Below are positions 25,372 to 34,228 of a stretch of 64,000 nt of DNA, piece after piece. Each line of letters begins with the position of its first letter. Position 1 is the first letter of the stretch. The translations under genes and the position numbers were made by a program. Origin of the DNA: SZUA-430 sp964638635 (GTDB lineage Bacteria > Pseudomonadota > Alphaproteobacteria > Micropepsales > Micropepsaceae); assembly GCA_964638635.1 (NCBI GenBank), contig CAZXAQ010000007.1, positions 1-64,000 on the forward strand, given 5' to 3'. The notes beneath the pieces were generated by a model. That model saw nothing but the letters and a program-made list of their open reading frames with translations, was not told the DNA's origin and ran no database searches.

Positions 25372-25674
25372 TTATGCCCGCTGAAGCGCGCTGCGCACTT
25401 GCTTCGGCAGATTGGCGATGATGCGCAGATACGACTGCGCCGTGGCGTCCGGTTGGCGGACGCCTTGTTCCCAGCTTTGTACTGTGCGTAGCGGGATCCC
25501 GTAGGCGTTGGCGAATTCTTGCTGCGAGAGGTCGAGGTTGCGGCGGATCGCCTTTACGTCCACCACCTGAACCTGCGTTTCGCGCGCCGCCGTCTTGTCG
25601 CCGCGCAGATAGGCGCGTGCCTGGTTTACGGCCGTCATCACACGCCGGTCGGCTTTCGTCATCGTCTTACGCAT
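25372..25674 (-). CDS. XRE-family antitoxin (HigA/MqsA-like)
   Basis: 100 residues. After an N-terminal tail the helix-turn-helix is clear: VKAIRRNLDLSQQEFANAYG, IPLRTVQSWEQGVRQPDATA, QSYLRIIANLP. This organisation (HTH near the C terminus, LSQxEFAxxxGxxxxTxxxWExGxR) is that of antitoxins paired with RelE/HigB-like toxins. It follows the toxin gene with an 8-bp overlap, the toxin-first order of HigBA systems. It should repress the operon together with the toxin through the palindrome at 26036-26054. Confidence 0.9.
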   Translation of the reverse strand: MRKTMTKADRRVMTAVNQARAYLRGDKTAARETQVQVVDVKAIRRNLDLSQQEFANAYGIPLRTVQSWEQGVRQPDATAQSYLRIIANLPKQVRSALQRA

Positions 25675-26026
25675 GGCCTGCCTTTCTCGATTGCTTGACG
25701 TCCTTCGCGAACTCCTTGAGGGCGCGTTTGCCCGCGGGGCTAAGGTCGGACGCTTCGTTCTTTGCGAACATCGTCAACAAAAACACCGGCATCGCCTCGT
25801 CATAGAAATAGGTAATCACGCGCACGCCACCGCGTTTGCCTTTGCTCTCACGGCCCCACCTCACTTTGCGTGCACCGCCCGTGCCCTCGATCACATCGCC
25901 TGCCCGCGGATTCGCCGCAATAAAGTCGATGAATTCGGCCCGCTCGCTCTCCGTCCACACTTTTGCGGCACGCTTCTCGAAGTCCAGCGTTTCGCAAACG
26001 GTGACCAAGTCGACGCGCAGTGTCAT
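25667..26026 (-). CDS. RelE/HigB-like toxin
   Basis: 119 residues. KVWTESERAEFIDFIAANPR, GDVIEGTGGARKVRWGRESK, GKRGGVRVITYFYDEAMPVF, LLTMFAKNEASDLS match the RelE/HigB fold used by ribosome-dependent mRNA interferases: paired basic residues (RKVRW, GGVRVI) and the C-terminal Lys/Asn strand end. The reading frame is intact. The ATG at 26026 lies 7 nt after a -10 box with no room for a Shine-Dalgarno, so the mRNA may be leaderless. The antitoxin gene overlaps its last codons. Confidence 0.9.
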   Translation of the reverse strand: MTLRVDLVTVCETLDFEKRAAKVWTESERAEFIDFIAANPRAGDVIEGTGGARKVRWGRESKGKRGGVRVITYFYDEAMPVFLLTMFAKNEASDLSPAGKRALKEFAKDVKQSRKAGHA

Positions 26027-26033
26027 TGGCGTC

Positions 26034-26063
26034 TGTATACGACAATGTCGTATAGTTTGTCAA
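26034..26063 (-). promoter_or_regulatory. Promoter and operator palindrome of the HigBA-like operon
   Basis: On the minus strand TTGACA (26063-26058), an 18-bp spacer and TATACA (26039-26034) form a strong sigma70-type promoter. A perfect 8-bp inverted repeat, TATACGAC-AAT-GTCGTATA (26036-26054), overlaps the spacer and -10 box, the position expected for autorepression by the antitoxin or complex. Confidence 0.8.
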
Positions 26064-26141
26064 CAAGCGTCGCAAGGTCTTGTCCTCTGCAAACCGAACT
26101 CGCTTTGCGCAGTTCGCGCAAGGTGCTAACGGTCGGCATAC

Positions 26142-27536
26142 ATGAGGAAGAGCGGCGTGCGGCGCTGGATCAAATACGTTGTCTTGGCGGTGGTGCTGGC
26201 GGCGCTCGTTGTGTTCCGGCCGGACCGCGCGCTTCGTGTTGCGTCGGGGATGGCGGCGCAGACGGTTTGTTCGGCGGCGTTCGTTTCGAAGGTCGATCCG
26301 GAACGGACGTTCGCGGAAACCGTGCGGCCGCTGGCGTCGGTTGCGGGTCCGTTGCTGCGCTATGGCGTCGATCGCGAGGCGAAGACGGTGCATGCCTCGA
26401 TCCTCGGCGTGTTGGGGACCGAGGCGATCTACCGTCCGGGCTATGGCTGCCGCTTGGAATACGCGGACAGTGTCGCGGTACCTCCGCCGGTGACGGCGGG
26501 CGAGCCGCTTGCCGAAGGGCCCGTGTTCGAAACCGCCAGCGCCGACTTGCGCGCGGCGCTGGATCACATTTTCACCGAGCCCAAAGACGAAATCCCGCGG
26601 CACATCAAAGCGGTCGTGATCGTGAAGGACGGTCGCATCGTCGCCGAGAAGTACGCGGATGGCATCGGCCCGGAAACGCCGCTGCCCAGTTTCTCGGTCG
26701 CGAAATCGGTGACGAGTGCGCTGGTGGGAATTCTGGTGCGCGAAGGCAAATTGAACGTCGATGCGCCGGCGCCGGTCGACGCGTGGCATGGCGCGAACGA
26801 TCCGCGTGCTGCGATCACGCTCGACAATTTGATTCGCATGGCGTCGGGTCTGGCGCTCGGGGAGACCGGTTCGGGCTTCGATCCGGTTTCGCGGATGCTC
26901 TATCTTGAGAACGACATGGCGGGCTATGCGCAGACCGGGGCGCTGGGCGTGCCGCCGGGCACGCGGTTCGACTACACGAGCGTCAACACGCTGATCGTGG
27001 CCGGCATCGTGAAGCGCGCGGTCGGCGGCGGCCAGGCCGGCTATCTGCGTTTCGCGCAAGACGAACTGTTCGCGCCCGCCGGCATGCGCCGGGTCACGAT
27101 GGAGTTCGACGGTGCGGGCACGCAAGTCGCCTCCACGAGCATTCTGGCGCCGGCGCGCGATTGGGCGCGCTTCGGGCAATTGTTCCTGAATGACGGCGTC
27201 GCCGCGGGCGGCCGGCGCGTGTTGCCGGAGGGCTGGGTTGCCTATTCGAAGAAATCGACGGCGGGCTCGAGCTACGGCGCGGGCTTCTGGACGAATGAAA
27301 GCGACGACGAATTCGCCGTGCGGCGCGTCAAGGGCGGCCTGCCGCGCGATGCGTTCTTCGCCTCCGGCAATCGCGGACAGCGCATCTACATCATCCCGTC
27401 CGAACGCATGGTCGTGGTGCGCCTCGGCATGACGCACCGGCCGCCCGATTTCGATATCGCCGCGGACCTGCGTTTGCTACGCGAGGCGATCGCGGCGCTG
27501 AAGGGGGCCGATCCGGCGGATGCTGTGCCGTTGTAG
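26142..27536 (+). CDS. Serine hydrolase, beta-lactamase class C family
   Basis: 464 residues with an N-terminal membrane anchor (YVVLAVVLAALVVF). The beta-lactamase/transpeptidase-like fold shows the SxxK nucleophile motif SVAKS (Ser185, Lys188) and a YxN-like motif YTSVN. The family includes DD-peptidases, esterases and 6-aminohexanoate-dimer hydrolase-like enzymes; the sequence does not decide the substrate. Classical KTG is not obvious. Divergent from the toxin-antitoxin operon. Confidence 0.85.
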   Translation: MRKSGVRRWIKYVVLAVVLAALVVFRPDRALRVASGMAAQTVCSAAFVSKVDPERTFAETVRPLASVAGPLLRYGVDREAKTVHASILGVLGTEAIYRPGYGCRLEYADSVAVPPPVTAGEPLAEGPVFETASADLRAALDHIFTEPKDEIPRHIKAVVIVKDGRIVAEKYADGIGPETPLPSFSVAKSVTSALVGILVREGKLNVDAPAPVDAWHGANDPRAAITLDNLIRMASGLALGETGSGFDPVSRMLYLENDMAGYAQTGALGVPPGTRFDYTSVNTLIVAGIVKRAVGGGQAGYLRFAQDELFAPAGMRRVTMEFDGAGTQVASTSILAPARDWARFGQLFLNDGVAAGGRRVLPEGWVAYSKKSTAGSSYGAGFWTNESDDEFAVRRVKGGLPRDAFFASGNRGQRIYIIPSERMVVVRLGMTHRPPDFDIAADLRLLREAIAALKGADPADAVPL

Positions 27537-27606
27537 CGTTTGGTTGTTTCCACACAGAAATATGGGGACATGGAGGAGGGCTACGTGCGGCTTCGAGTCC
27601 GCAAGG

Positions 27607-27623
27607 GCCGGCAGGATGCCGGC
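27607..27623. terminator. Short GC hairpin between convergent genes
   Basis: GCCGGCA-GGA-TGCCGGC is a perfect 7-bp stem in the gap between the serine hydrolase and the MacB-like permease, two convergent genes. There is no T tract, so it may be a dispersed repeat or a transcript 3' end stabiliser instead of a Rho-independent terminator. Confidence 0.4.
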
Positions 27624-27641
27624 GGTCCCAGGCAGATCGCC

Positions 27642-28874
27642 TTACTGATATCGTAGCGCCTCAATCGGCTGTAGGCGGGCCGCTTGGCGTGCGGGGTAGA
27701 AGCCGAAGAAAACGCCGATGGCCGCGGCCACCGTGAAGGCGAGCGTGACGGAGAAGAGGCTCACCTCCGTCGGCAGGTCCAGGGCTTGGCCGGTGACGAT
27801 CGAGAGGCCGGTGCCGATCAGGACGCCGATGAGGCCGCCGCCGAGAGAGAGGATCACGGCTTCGATCAGGAATTGGAGCATGATGTCGCGTTCGCGGGTG
27901 CCGATCGCTTTGCGGACGCCGATCTCGCGGGTGCGTTCGGTCACCGAGACCAGCATGATGTTCATGATGCCGATGCCGCCGACGAGGAGGCTGATGGCGG
28001 CGATCGAGCCCAAGAGGAGCGAGATGGCGCGGGTGGCGGAGGCGACGCTTTCGGCGATCGCGGTCAGGTCGCGGATCGAGAAGTCGTCGTCGGCGTCCTC
28101 GGCCAGTCGATGGCGGTCGCGCAGCACTTCGCGCATTTGTTCTTCGAGTTTCTTCATCACCTCCGGCGTGGCGGCCTGGACGAACATGGTGCGCACGGAG
28201 CCTGGGAAGGCCGAGCCGAACAAACGGCGCTGCGCGGTTTGGAACGGCACGATGATGACGTCGTCTTGGTCTTGGCCCTGAAGGCTTTGGCCCTGCTTGG
28301 CGAGAAGGCCGATGATCGTGAAGGGGATGTTCTTGATGCGGATCGTGCGGCCGACAGGGTCTTCGTCCTCGGCGAAGAGGTTGGTGGCGACGGTGCTGCC
28401 GATGACGGCGACGGGGGCGGCCGAGCGCTCGGCCACGTCGTCGAACGGATCGCCAGAGGCGAATTTCCAGTTGCGGATTCGGAAGTAGTCGGGCGTGGTT
28501 CCGGTGATCTGGGTGCTCCAGTTCTGGCCCTCGTTCACGGTTTGCGCGACGCCGGAGTTGATGGGGGCGACGGCTTCAACGCCGGCAAGTTCGGCAAGGT
28601 CGCGCGCGTCCTCGATCGTGAGCGTCGGGGCGGAGCCGAAGCCGCCGCGCAGGCCGCCCGAGGTCGTTGAGCCCGAGAGAATGATGAACAGGTTCGCGCC
28701 CTGCGAGGAGATGGACTGCTGGACGCTCAGTTCGACGCCGCGGCCAATGGCGAGCATCAGCACGACCGCGCCGACGCCGATGATGATGCCGAGCATGGTC
28801 AGGAACGAGCGCAGGCCCGTCGAGCGCATCGAGATCAGAGCTTCCCCGAGGATGGCGCTGTTCTTCATGCTCAT
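27642..28874 (-). CDS. MacB-like ABC transporter permease
   Basis: 410 residues. N-terminal helix (~20-45, LRSFLTMLGIIIGVGAVVLMLAIG), a large periplasmic domain (~50-280, with NWKFASGDPF, VIGSTVATNLF) and three C-terminal helices (LLLGSIAAISLLVGGIGIMNIMLVSV; FLIEAVILSLGGGLIGVLIG; FTVAAAIGVFFGFYPARQAARL). TERTREIGVRKAIG is the coupling motif of MacB/LolC-type permeases. It is the third gene of an adaptor-ATPase-permease operon, overlapping the ATPase gene by 4 bp (ATGA). With the outer-membrane factor it forms a tripartite MacAB-TolC-type pump for macrolides, peptides or other exported molecules. Confidence 0.92.
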   Translation of the reverse strand: MSMKNSAILGEALISMRSTGLRSFLTMLGIIIGVGAVVLMLAIGRGVELSVQQSISSQGANLFIILSGSTTSGGLRGGFGSAPTLTIEDARDLAELAGVEAVAPINSGVAQTVNEGQNWSTQITGTTPDYFRIRNWKFASGDPFDDVAERSAAPVAVIGSTVATNLFAEDEDPVGRTIRIKNIPFTIIGLLAKQGQSLQGQDQDDVIIVPFQTAQRRLFGSAFPGSVRTMFVQAATPEVMKKLEEQMREVLRDRHRLAEDADDDFSIRDLTAIAESVASATRAISLLLGSIAAISLLVGGIGIMNIMLVSVTERTREIGVRKAIGTRERDIMLQFLIEAVILSLGGGLIGVLIGTGLSIVTGQALDLPTEVSLFSVTLAFTVAAAIGVFFGFYPARQAARLQPIEALRYQ

Positions 28875-29569
28875 GCGGCGAGCCCCGCTTGCACGGGGCC
28901 GTCATAAACGATGCGGCCGTCCTTGAACTTCACGAGGCGCTTGGCGTGGGCGGCGATGTCGGCTTCGTGTGTCACGAGAACGATCGTGATGCCGCCGATC
29001 GAATTCAGCCCCGAGATGATGCGCATGATGTCGGCGGACGACGTCGAGTCCAAATTGCCGGTGGGTTCGTCGGCGAGGATCAGCGGCGGTTCCATCGCGA
29101 GGGCGCGGGCGATGGCGACGCGCTGCTGCTGGCCGCCGGAAAGCTGGTTCGGGCGCGAGTTGTAGCGGCCTTTGAGGCCCACTTGGTCGAGCAGATCGCG
29201 CGCACGCGGCGCCCATTCGCTGCGGGGCAAGCCGCCGCAGATCATCGGCAGCGCGACGTTGTCGAGGGCGGAGCGGCGCTGCAGCAGGTTGAAGCCCTGG
29301 AACACGAAACCGATCATGCGGTTGCGTAGCTCGGCGGCGCGGTTCTTCGTCAGGCGCGTGGTGTCTTCGCCGCCGAGGTGGTAGGCGCCGCTGTCGGCGG
29401 TGTCGAGGCAGCCCAGGATGTTCATGAACGTCGACTTGCCGGAACCGGACGGGCCCATGAGGGCGACGAACTCGCCGGGGTAGACCTTCAGCGAGACTTG
29501 GCGCAACACGGGGACGAGCGCGGTGTAGGATTTGTCGATGCGGTCGACTTGGATCAGCGGTTCGCTCAT
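28871..29569 (-). CDS. MacB-type ABC transporter ATP-binding subunit
   Basis: 232 residues. Walker A GPSGSGKST (~40), Q-loop FQGFNLL, signature LSGGQQQRVAIARAL, Walker B LILADEPTGNLDS and H-loop VTHE are all present, typical of the LolD/MacB ATPase class. Separate ATPase and permease genes differ from E. coli MacB, where they are fused. It overlaps the permease gene by 4 bp and starts 5 bp after the adaptor stop. Confidence 0.95.
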   Translation of the reverse strand: MSEPLIQVDRIDKSYTALVPVLRQVSLKVYPGEFVALMGPSGSGKSTFMNILGCLDTADSGAYHLGGEDTTRLTKNRAAELRNRMIGFVFQGFNLLQRRSALDNVALPMICGGLPRSEWAPRARDLLDQVGLKGRYNSRPNQLSGGQQQRVAIARALAMEPPLILADEPTGNLDSTSSADIMRIISGLNSIGGITIVLVTHEADIAAHAKRLVKFKDGRIVYDGPVQAGLAA

Positions 29570-29574
29570 CGGCG

Positions 29575-30738
29575 CTACCGCGGCGGTCCGCCGCCGACGC
29601 GGACTTGCGCGCCGCCGCCGTTGGCCGCGCCGTCGTTCTGGCCGGTGACGACTTTGTCGCCGGCTTTGAGGTCACCGCCCAAGATCTGCGTGAATTTGCC
29701 GTCGCTGAGGCCGGTGAGGACGACGATGCGCTTCGGCTTGCCCGCCTGCAAGACGTAGACGCCGCGCGTGCCGTCGCCTTCTTTGCGTTCGGGTTTGCCG
29801 TTGGCGCGCGGCTTTTCGTTCGGGTCCTTCGGGCGGAAGCGGAGTGCCGCGTTCGGCACGCGCAGTACGTGCTTGGCTTCGCCGATGCGGATGCGCGCGA
29901 AGGCGGTCATGCCGGGCAGGAGTTCGAAGCTCGGGTTGTCGACATCGATCACGGCGTTGTAGGTGACGACGTTCTGCACCGTCGTCGGGTTCAGGCGCAC
30001 CTGCCGCACGGTGCCTTTGTAGGTGCGGCCCGGAAAGGCATCGACGGTGAACGTCGCGCCTTGGCCTTGCTTGATCGTGCCGACATCGGCTTCCGACAGG
30101 TTCGTGTTGATCTGCATCGAACGCAGATTTGGCGAGATCTTGAACAGCGTGGGCGTTTGGAAGCTTGCCGCGACCGTTTGGCCGACGTCGACGTCGCGCG
30201 AGAGCACGACGCCGGCGACGGGCGCGCGGATGACGGCGAAGCCCAGGTTCGTTTCGTCGCGTTTGACCGAGGCCGCGGCGATCGCGGCGTCGGCTTCGGT
30301 GGAGGCGACTTGTTGGGCGGCGGTATCGACATCGTTCTTCGAGGCGCCGCCCGCGTCGAGGATGCTTTTGCGCCGCTCGTAGGTGAGGCGCGCGAGGCGG
30401 GCCGCGGCCTCTGCCTTTTTCAGCTGCGCGCGGCTTTGCGCGAGCGCTGCGTCGAGCAGGCGGGTGTCGAGTTCGGCCAAGACCTGGCCTTCGTCGACGA
30501 GTTCGTTGAAATCGGATTTGACGGTTTTGACGACGCCGGAAATTTGCGTGCCGACGTTGATGACGCTGACCGGGTTCAGCGTGCCGTTCGCTTGCGCCAC
30601 CTGCGTGATGTCACCTAGCTCGGCGGCGGCGGTTTCGTAGTTCGCTTGCTGCGCCGGCGCAGGGCTCAGCGCGCGCCACGCGAAATACGCGCCGCCCAAC
30701 ACCACTGCGGCGATGATCAGATTACGCCAACTGAACAC
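29575..30738 (-). CDS. MacA-like periplasmic adaptor (RND/HlyD family)
   Basis: About 387 residues from the GTG at 30738; a GTG at 30771 would add 11 residues and has no better ribosome site. N-terminal membrane anchor (NLIIAAVVLGGAYFAWRAL), lipoyl halves (ISGVVKTVKSDFNELVDEGQ; FAVIRAPVAGVVLSRDVDVGQTV), a helical hairpin between them and beta-barrel regions (VDAFPGRTYKGTVRQVRLN). A polar insertion (RPKDPNEKPRANGKPERKEG) precedes the C-terminal domain. It is the first gene of the MacA-MacB-like operon, and the outer-membrane factor gene lies 92 bp upstream. Confidence 0.92.
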   Translation of the reverse strand: MFSWRNLIIAAVVLGGAYFAWRALSPAPAQQANYETAAAELGDITQVAQANGTLNPVSVINVGTQISGVVKTVKSDFNELVDEGQVLAELDTRLLDAALAQSRAQLKKAEAAARLARLTYERRKSILDAGGASKNDVDTAAQQVASTEADAAIAAASVKRDETNLGFAVIRAPVAGVVLSRDVDVGQTVAASFQTPTLFKISPNLRSMQINTNLSEADVGTIKQGQGATFTVDAFPGRTYKGTVRQVRLNPTTVQNVVTYNAVIDVDNPSFELLPGMTAFARIRIGEAKHVLRVPNAALRFRPKDPNEKPRANGKPERKEGDGTRGVYVLQAGKPKRIVVLTGLSDGKFTQILGGDLKAGDKVVTGQNDGAANGGGAQVRVGGGPPR

Positions 30739-30862
30739 GACAACCCCAAGCCCCAGGGTTGAGATAGACACGCGGCGGCAAATGGGTAAGTTGCAATTGC
30801 GTGAGTGGCGTTCGTGGCGGCTCGCTGTTGCAGATGCGCACTCGCCTCACAGGCGAAATGGA

Positions 30863-32242
30863 TCAGCTCTTTTCGTTCCAACCGCCACCTAGCACGCGAT
30901 ATAGGCCGACAATCGCTTGCAGGCGCGCGCCTTTGACTTGGGCGAGCTGGTCTTGCGCTTGGAACATCGAGGTTTGGCTGTTCAGCACGTTCAGATAATC
31001 GACGAGGCCGGCGCGGTATTGCAGCTCGGCGATACGGAAGGATTCCGCGGCGGCCGCGGCCGCTTTCGCTTGTTGGCGCTCTTGCTCTTCGAGATTGGCG
31101 ACCGCGCTGAGCGCGACGTCCACGTCCGAAAAGGCCGTGAGCGCCGCGCTGCGATAGGAGGTGAGCAGCTCTTCGCGGCGGGCCATCGCGGCGTCTTCGC
31201 GGGCGGCGAGCGCGCCGGCGTCGAAGATCGTCTGCAGAAGCGAGCCCGCGATCGCGTAAGCGGCGTTCTGGCCGTTGAGAAGGCCGGCGAGCGCGGTGCT
31301 GGCGACGCCCGCGTTTCCGGTGAGCGAAATCGTGGGCAGGAACGCTGCGCGCGCGGCGCCGACATTCGCGTCCGCCGCGGCGAGGGTGGCCTCGGCGCGC
31401 TTCACGTCGGGGCGGCGGGCGAGAAGCTCCGACGGCAGGCCCGGCGCGACGGTGGGCGTGAGCAGGCCTGCAAGCGATTGGGCTTCCACGGCAAAGCCCT
31501 GCGGCGGGCGGCCGAGCAGCAACGCGAGCGAGGCGGCGGCTTGGCGTTCCTGCTGCGCGATGGCGGGCAGTTGCGCGCGTTGCGAGGCGACGATGTTCTG
31601 CTGCTGCGCCATTTGCAGCGGGCTGATGAGGCCGGCCTTCAGCTGTAGTTCGGTGAGCGCGAGCAGGCGGTCGGCGTTCTCGACGTTCTTCTTGGCGTAA
31701 GAGAGCCGGTCGCGTAGCGCGAGGAGTTGGAAGTACGTCGTAGCGACGCTCGCGACCGTCGTGAGGGCTACGGTTTCCTGGTCGTATCGGCTGGCGCGGA
31801 GCGAGGCGTCGGCGCCGCGAGCGTCCGCGAGGTTGCGGCCCCAGAAGTCGAGTTCGTATGAGGCAGTCAGGTTTGCGCCGAGGGACTTCGTTTTCAGGCC
31901 GGGGCCGTGGATGTCGCCGGATTCATCCGCACGAAGGCCGGCACCGATCGCGGGCAACAGCGACGATCCGGCGATGCGCGCTTGGGCATCGGCTTGCTCC
32001 ACGCGGAAGCGGGCTGCGGCGAGGTTCAGGTTGTTCGTTTGCGCAGCGGCGATGAGCGCGTTGAGTTCGTTGCTGCCGAAGTTCTTCCACCAGGTTTGCG
32101 ACGGCCAGATCGCGGCGTCTGAAGGAATCTCCTGGCCCCAGCTTTGCGGCGTGTCGTTTTGCGGGAGACCGGGGCCGGTGTAATCGCCGACGCAGCCGCT
32201 CAACGCGAGCGTCAAGCTCCCGACCAACAACACGCGCCGCAT
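30863..32242 (-). CDS. NodT/TolC-family outer-membrane efflux lipoprotein
   Basis: 459 residues from the ATG at 32242 (GGGGGA upstream). Lipobox LALSGC puts the lipidated Cys near residue 17, as in NodT/OprM-type channels. Two homologous outer-membrane-efflux repeats are present (LNALIAAAQTNNLNLAAARF; and LLARRPDVKRAEATLAAADANVGAARAAFLP). It lies upstream of the adaptor, ATPase and permease genes on the same strand. Together they give a full trans-envelope pump. It could also serve the type I secretion system, which has no channel gene of its own in the window; that is inference. Confidence 0.93.
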   Translation of the reverse strand: MRRVLLVGSLTLALSGCVGDYTGPGLPQNDTPQSWGQEIPSDAAIWPSQTWWKNFGSNELNALIAAAQTNNLNLAAARFRVEQADAQARIAGSSLLPAIGAGLRADESGDIHGPGLKTKSLGANLTASYELDFWGRNLADARGADASLRASRYDQETVALTTVASVATTYFQLLALRDRLSYAKKNVENADRLLALTELQLKAGLISPLQMAQQQNIVASQRAQLPAIAQQERQAAASLALLLGRPPQGFAVEAQSLAGLLTPTVAPGLPSELLARRPDVKRAEATLAAADANVGAARAAFLPTISLTGNAGVASTALAGLLNGQNAAYAIAGSLLQTIFDAGALAAREDAAMARREELLTSYRSAALTAFSDVDVALSAVANLEEQERQQAKAAAAAAESFRIAELQYRAGLVDYLNVLNSQTSMFQAQDQLAQVKGARLQAIVGLYRVLGGGWNEKS

Positions 32243-32340
32243 GACGTCCCCCACTTACAGCGGCGACTGTTCGCAGGTGGCCTGAGCACAGCGCAAGCGT
32301 TAACTCGCTCACAAATACGTGCGCCGGTTGTCCGGCGGCG

Positions 32341-33414
32341 TCAGCGTTCGCCCAGATATTCGAAGATACGCTTCTTCCAGACGTCGGAGGCTTTGATGGC
32401 GAGCAGTTCTTGGTTGATCGCGCGGCGGTGCGGGCTGCCGTTGGGGAGCGCGAAGGCGTAGTCCTGCGGGGCGAAGTTGTCGGGCAGGACGACGATGCGG
32501 TCCTTGTAGTCCTTCTGCGCCATGTATTGCAGGATCGGCGCGTCGTAAACGAAGGCGTCGATCTTGCCGTCGACGACGGCGGCGAGACCGTCGGCGACGT
32601 TCGCGTAGGCGGTCGCGCGGACGCGTTCGTTGGCGAGCCATTGCGCGCCGGTCGAGCCGCCGATCGCGCCGACGCGCATGTTCGGCAGGTCTTCGACGCC
32701 GCGCACCCGGCCTTGCAGCGACTGCACGGTGAGCGCGGACGTGACCACGCCGGTGAAGAACGTGAGCGTGACGAGGCTGATCACGACCCAGAGCGCGGCG
32801 AGCGTGCGGCCGAGCGCGGTGCGCGGCTCGGGCGGCGTGAATGAGGCGGTGAGCAGCATCGTGAGCGACGACCAAAACCCCTCGCTGGGAGCGTCCATGT
32901 CGGCGTTCGCCTTGCGCTCGACGAACCAGAGCAACACGCCGACCGCGACGATGGCGGCGAATACGCTGAGCGCGACCGCCAACCACGTCCAGGTGAACAT
33001 GGCCGAGAGTGCGGTCCAGACCGGCGAGTCGTTCGAGGGCGCGGTTGCAATCGCGAGGCCGGTCGTGAAGAACGGGTGCGAGAAGTCGAGCCGGCGCTGG
33101 CGTTCCTCGGTCACGGTGATCGCCGCGACGCCAGCGTCGAAGGTCTTGTCGGCGACGCCGTCGATGAGGTCCTTGACGGTGGCCGCTTCTTCAAAGCGGT
33201 AGTTGAGTTGCAGGCGGGCGGCGATGTCGCGCCAGAGGTCGATCGAGATGCCTTGCCATTGGCCGCCGCCGTCTTTGAACGCGAACGGCGGCACGACGCG
33301 CGTGCCGATGACGAGCGTTTTCGCTTGCGGCGGCTCCTGCGGCTGTCGCGATGCGGCGGCGGCGATGTCGAGTGCGAGGAGCAGGGCGAGGACAACGGCG
33401 AGGTAGCGGTGCAC
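32341..33414 (-). CDS. Glutamate-receptor-like protein: periplasmic ligand-binding halves around a pore module without a K+ filter
   Basis: 357 residues from the GTG at 33414 (GGAG 7 nt upstream). After a signal peptide the first ligand-binding half (TLVIGTRVVPPFAFKDGG; GISIDLWRDIAARLQ) is followed by a helix (~TWLAVALSVFAAIVAVGVLLWF), a pore-like re-entrant segment (GFWSSLTMLLTASFTPPEPR), a second helix (TLAALWVVISLVTLTFFTGV) and SALTVQSL, then the second ligand-binding half. This order is that of prokaryotic GluR0-type channels. The usual filter TVGYGD between pore helix and second membrane helix is absent; TASFTPPEP stands there. It may be a non-K+ channel or a ligand-sensing membrane protein. 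Confidence 0.85.
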   Translation of the reverse strand: MHRYLAVVLALLLALDIAAAASRQPQEPPQAKTLVIGTRVVPPFAFKDGGGQWQGISIDLWRDIAARLQLNYRFEEAATVKDLIDGVADKTFDAGVAAITVTEERQRRLDFSHPFFTTGLAIATAPSNDSPVWTALSAMFTWTWLAVALSVFAAIVAVGVLLWFVERKANADMDAPSEGFWSSLTMLLTASFTPPEPRTALGRTLAALWVVISLVTLTFFTGVVTSALTVQSLQGRVRGVEDLPNMRVGAIGGSTGAQWLANERVRATAYANVADGLAAVVDGKIDAFVYDAPILQYMAQKDYKDRIVVLPDNFAPQDYAFALPNGSPHRRAINQELLAIKASDVWKKRIFEYLGER

Positions 33415-33606
33415 GTGTGGGCTCCGAAGCTTTGCTGTGAATCGCTGACGATTGTTTGACATACAGCATGTGCTGCACTGCGTCTGCGGCGCACAGCGCA
33501 ACCAGTGAGTGCTCTGTGCGGTTCGGTTCGCCTTCCGCCGATGAGGGACATCTTTGCAACCGTCCTTGGTCAGGGCATAACCTGAGCGAAGGCCGGAGAG
33601 ATTTCT

Positions 33607-34227
33607 ATGCGCGTCACCAAGTTTGCGATGGTTCTTGTCGCTGCCCTCACACTGTCCCTGGCGGCGTGCCAGATGAACGTCAGCATGTATGAGGGTGCCG
33701 ACGCGGGATACGCGGTGGCGTCTATCGCCGTCCAAACGGACTCCACCTACAGCAACGTGCAACTCGACTTTCGCGGGGTTGACGGCAAAGCCGACAGTTA
33801 CTTGTTTTGGGTGAACGACGACGCGGTGGCCGCGCCGGCCGCGGACTTCAAGTCTGGAAGCGAGCATGGCGGTATCGCAACGCTCAAGCTGAAGCCTGGG
33901 CGTTATGAATTCTACAGTTTCGGCGTTTCTGCGCCGGGCGTTGGCTATACGCCGCGTGTTGCGTTTTCGGTTCCGATCACGATCGAGGCCGGGAAGGTCG
34001 CCTATCTCGGCCAATACCTAACGCTGGGGTTGCCTAAGGAGGGTTTGTTCGGCGGCGAAGTGTTGGGTGCGCCCTATTTCGTCGTTTCGAACCAGCAGCA
34101 ACGGGACCTACCGCTCGCTGCAAAGCGCAAGCCTGAACTGGCGGGACTCCCAGTCGTGACGCAGGTCCCTGATCCCGCAACGCTGGGCGTTCCCTACTTC
34201 CGCTCTGCGCCGATACCGCGGAACTAG
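33607..34227 (+). CDS. Predicted lipoprotein, function unknown
   Basis: 206 residues. Signal peptide with lipobox LSLAAC (Cys ~21). The mature part contains a beta-rich domain with GIATLKLKPGRYEFYSFGVS and ITIEAGKVAYLGQYLTLG, resembling surface/carboxypeptidase-regulatory-like beta-sandwiches that present small additions, but I assign no family. GGAGAG lies 6 nt before the ATG. It is divergent from the channel gene and convergent, with almost no gap, with the P450 gene. Confidence 0.75.
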   Translation: MRVTKFAMVLVAALTLSLAACQMNVSMYEGADAGYAVASIAVQTDSTYSNVQLDFRGVDGKADSYLFWVNDDAVAAPAADFKSGSEHGGIATLKLKPGRYEFYSFGVSAPGVGYTPRVAFSVPITIEAGKVAYLGQYLTLGLPKEGLFGGEVLGAPYFVVSNQQQRDLPLAAKRKPELAGLPVVTQVPDPATLGVPYFRSAPIPRN

Positions 34228-34228
34228 G

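Noticed and set aside
33462..34014. Long N-terminal extension of the channel protein
   Set aside because: It runs antisense through the divergent lipoprotein gene; the signal peptide and ribosome site place the start at 33414.
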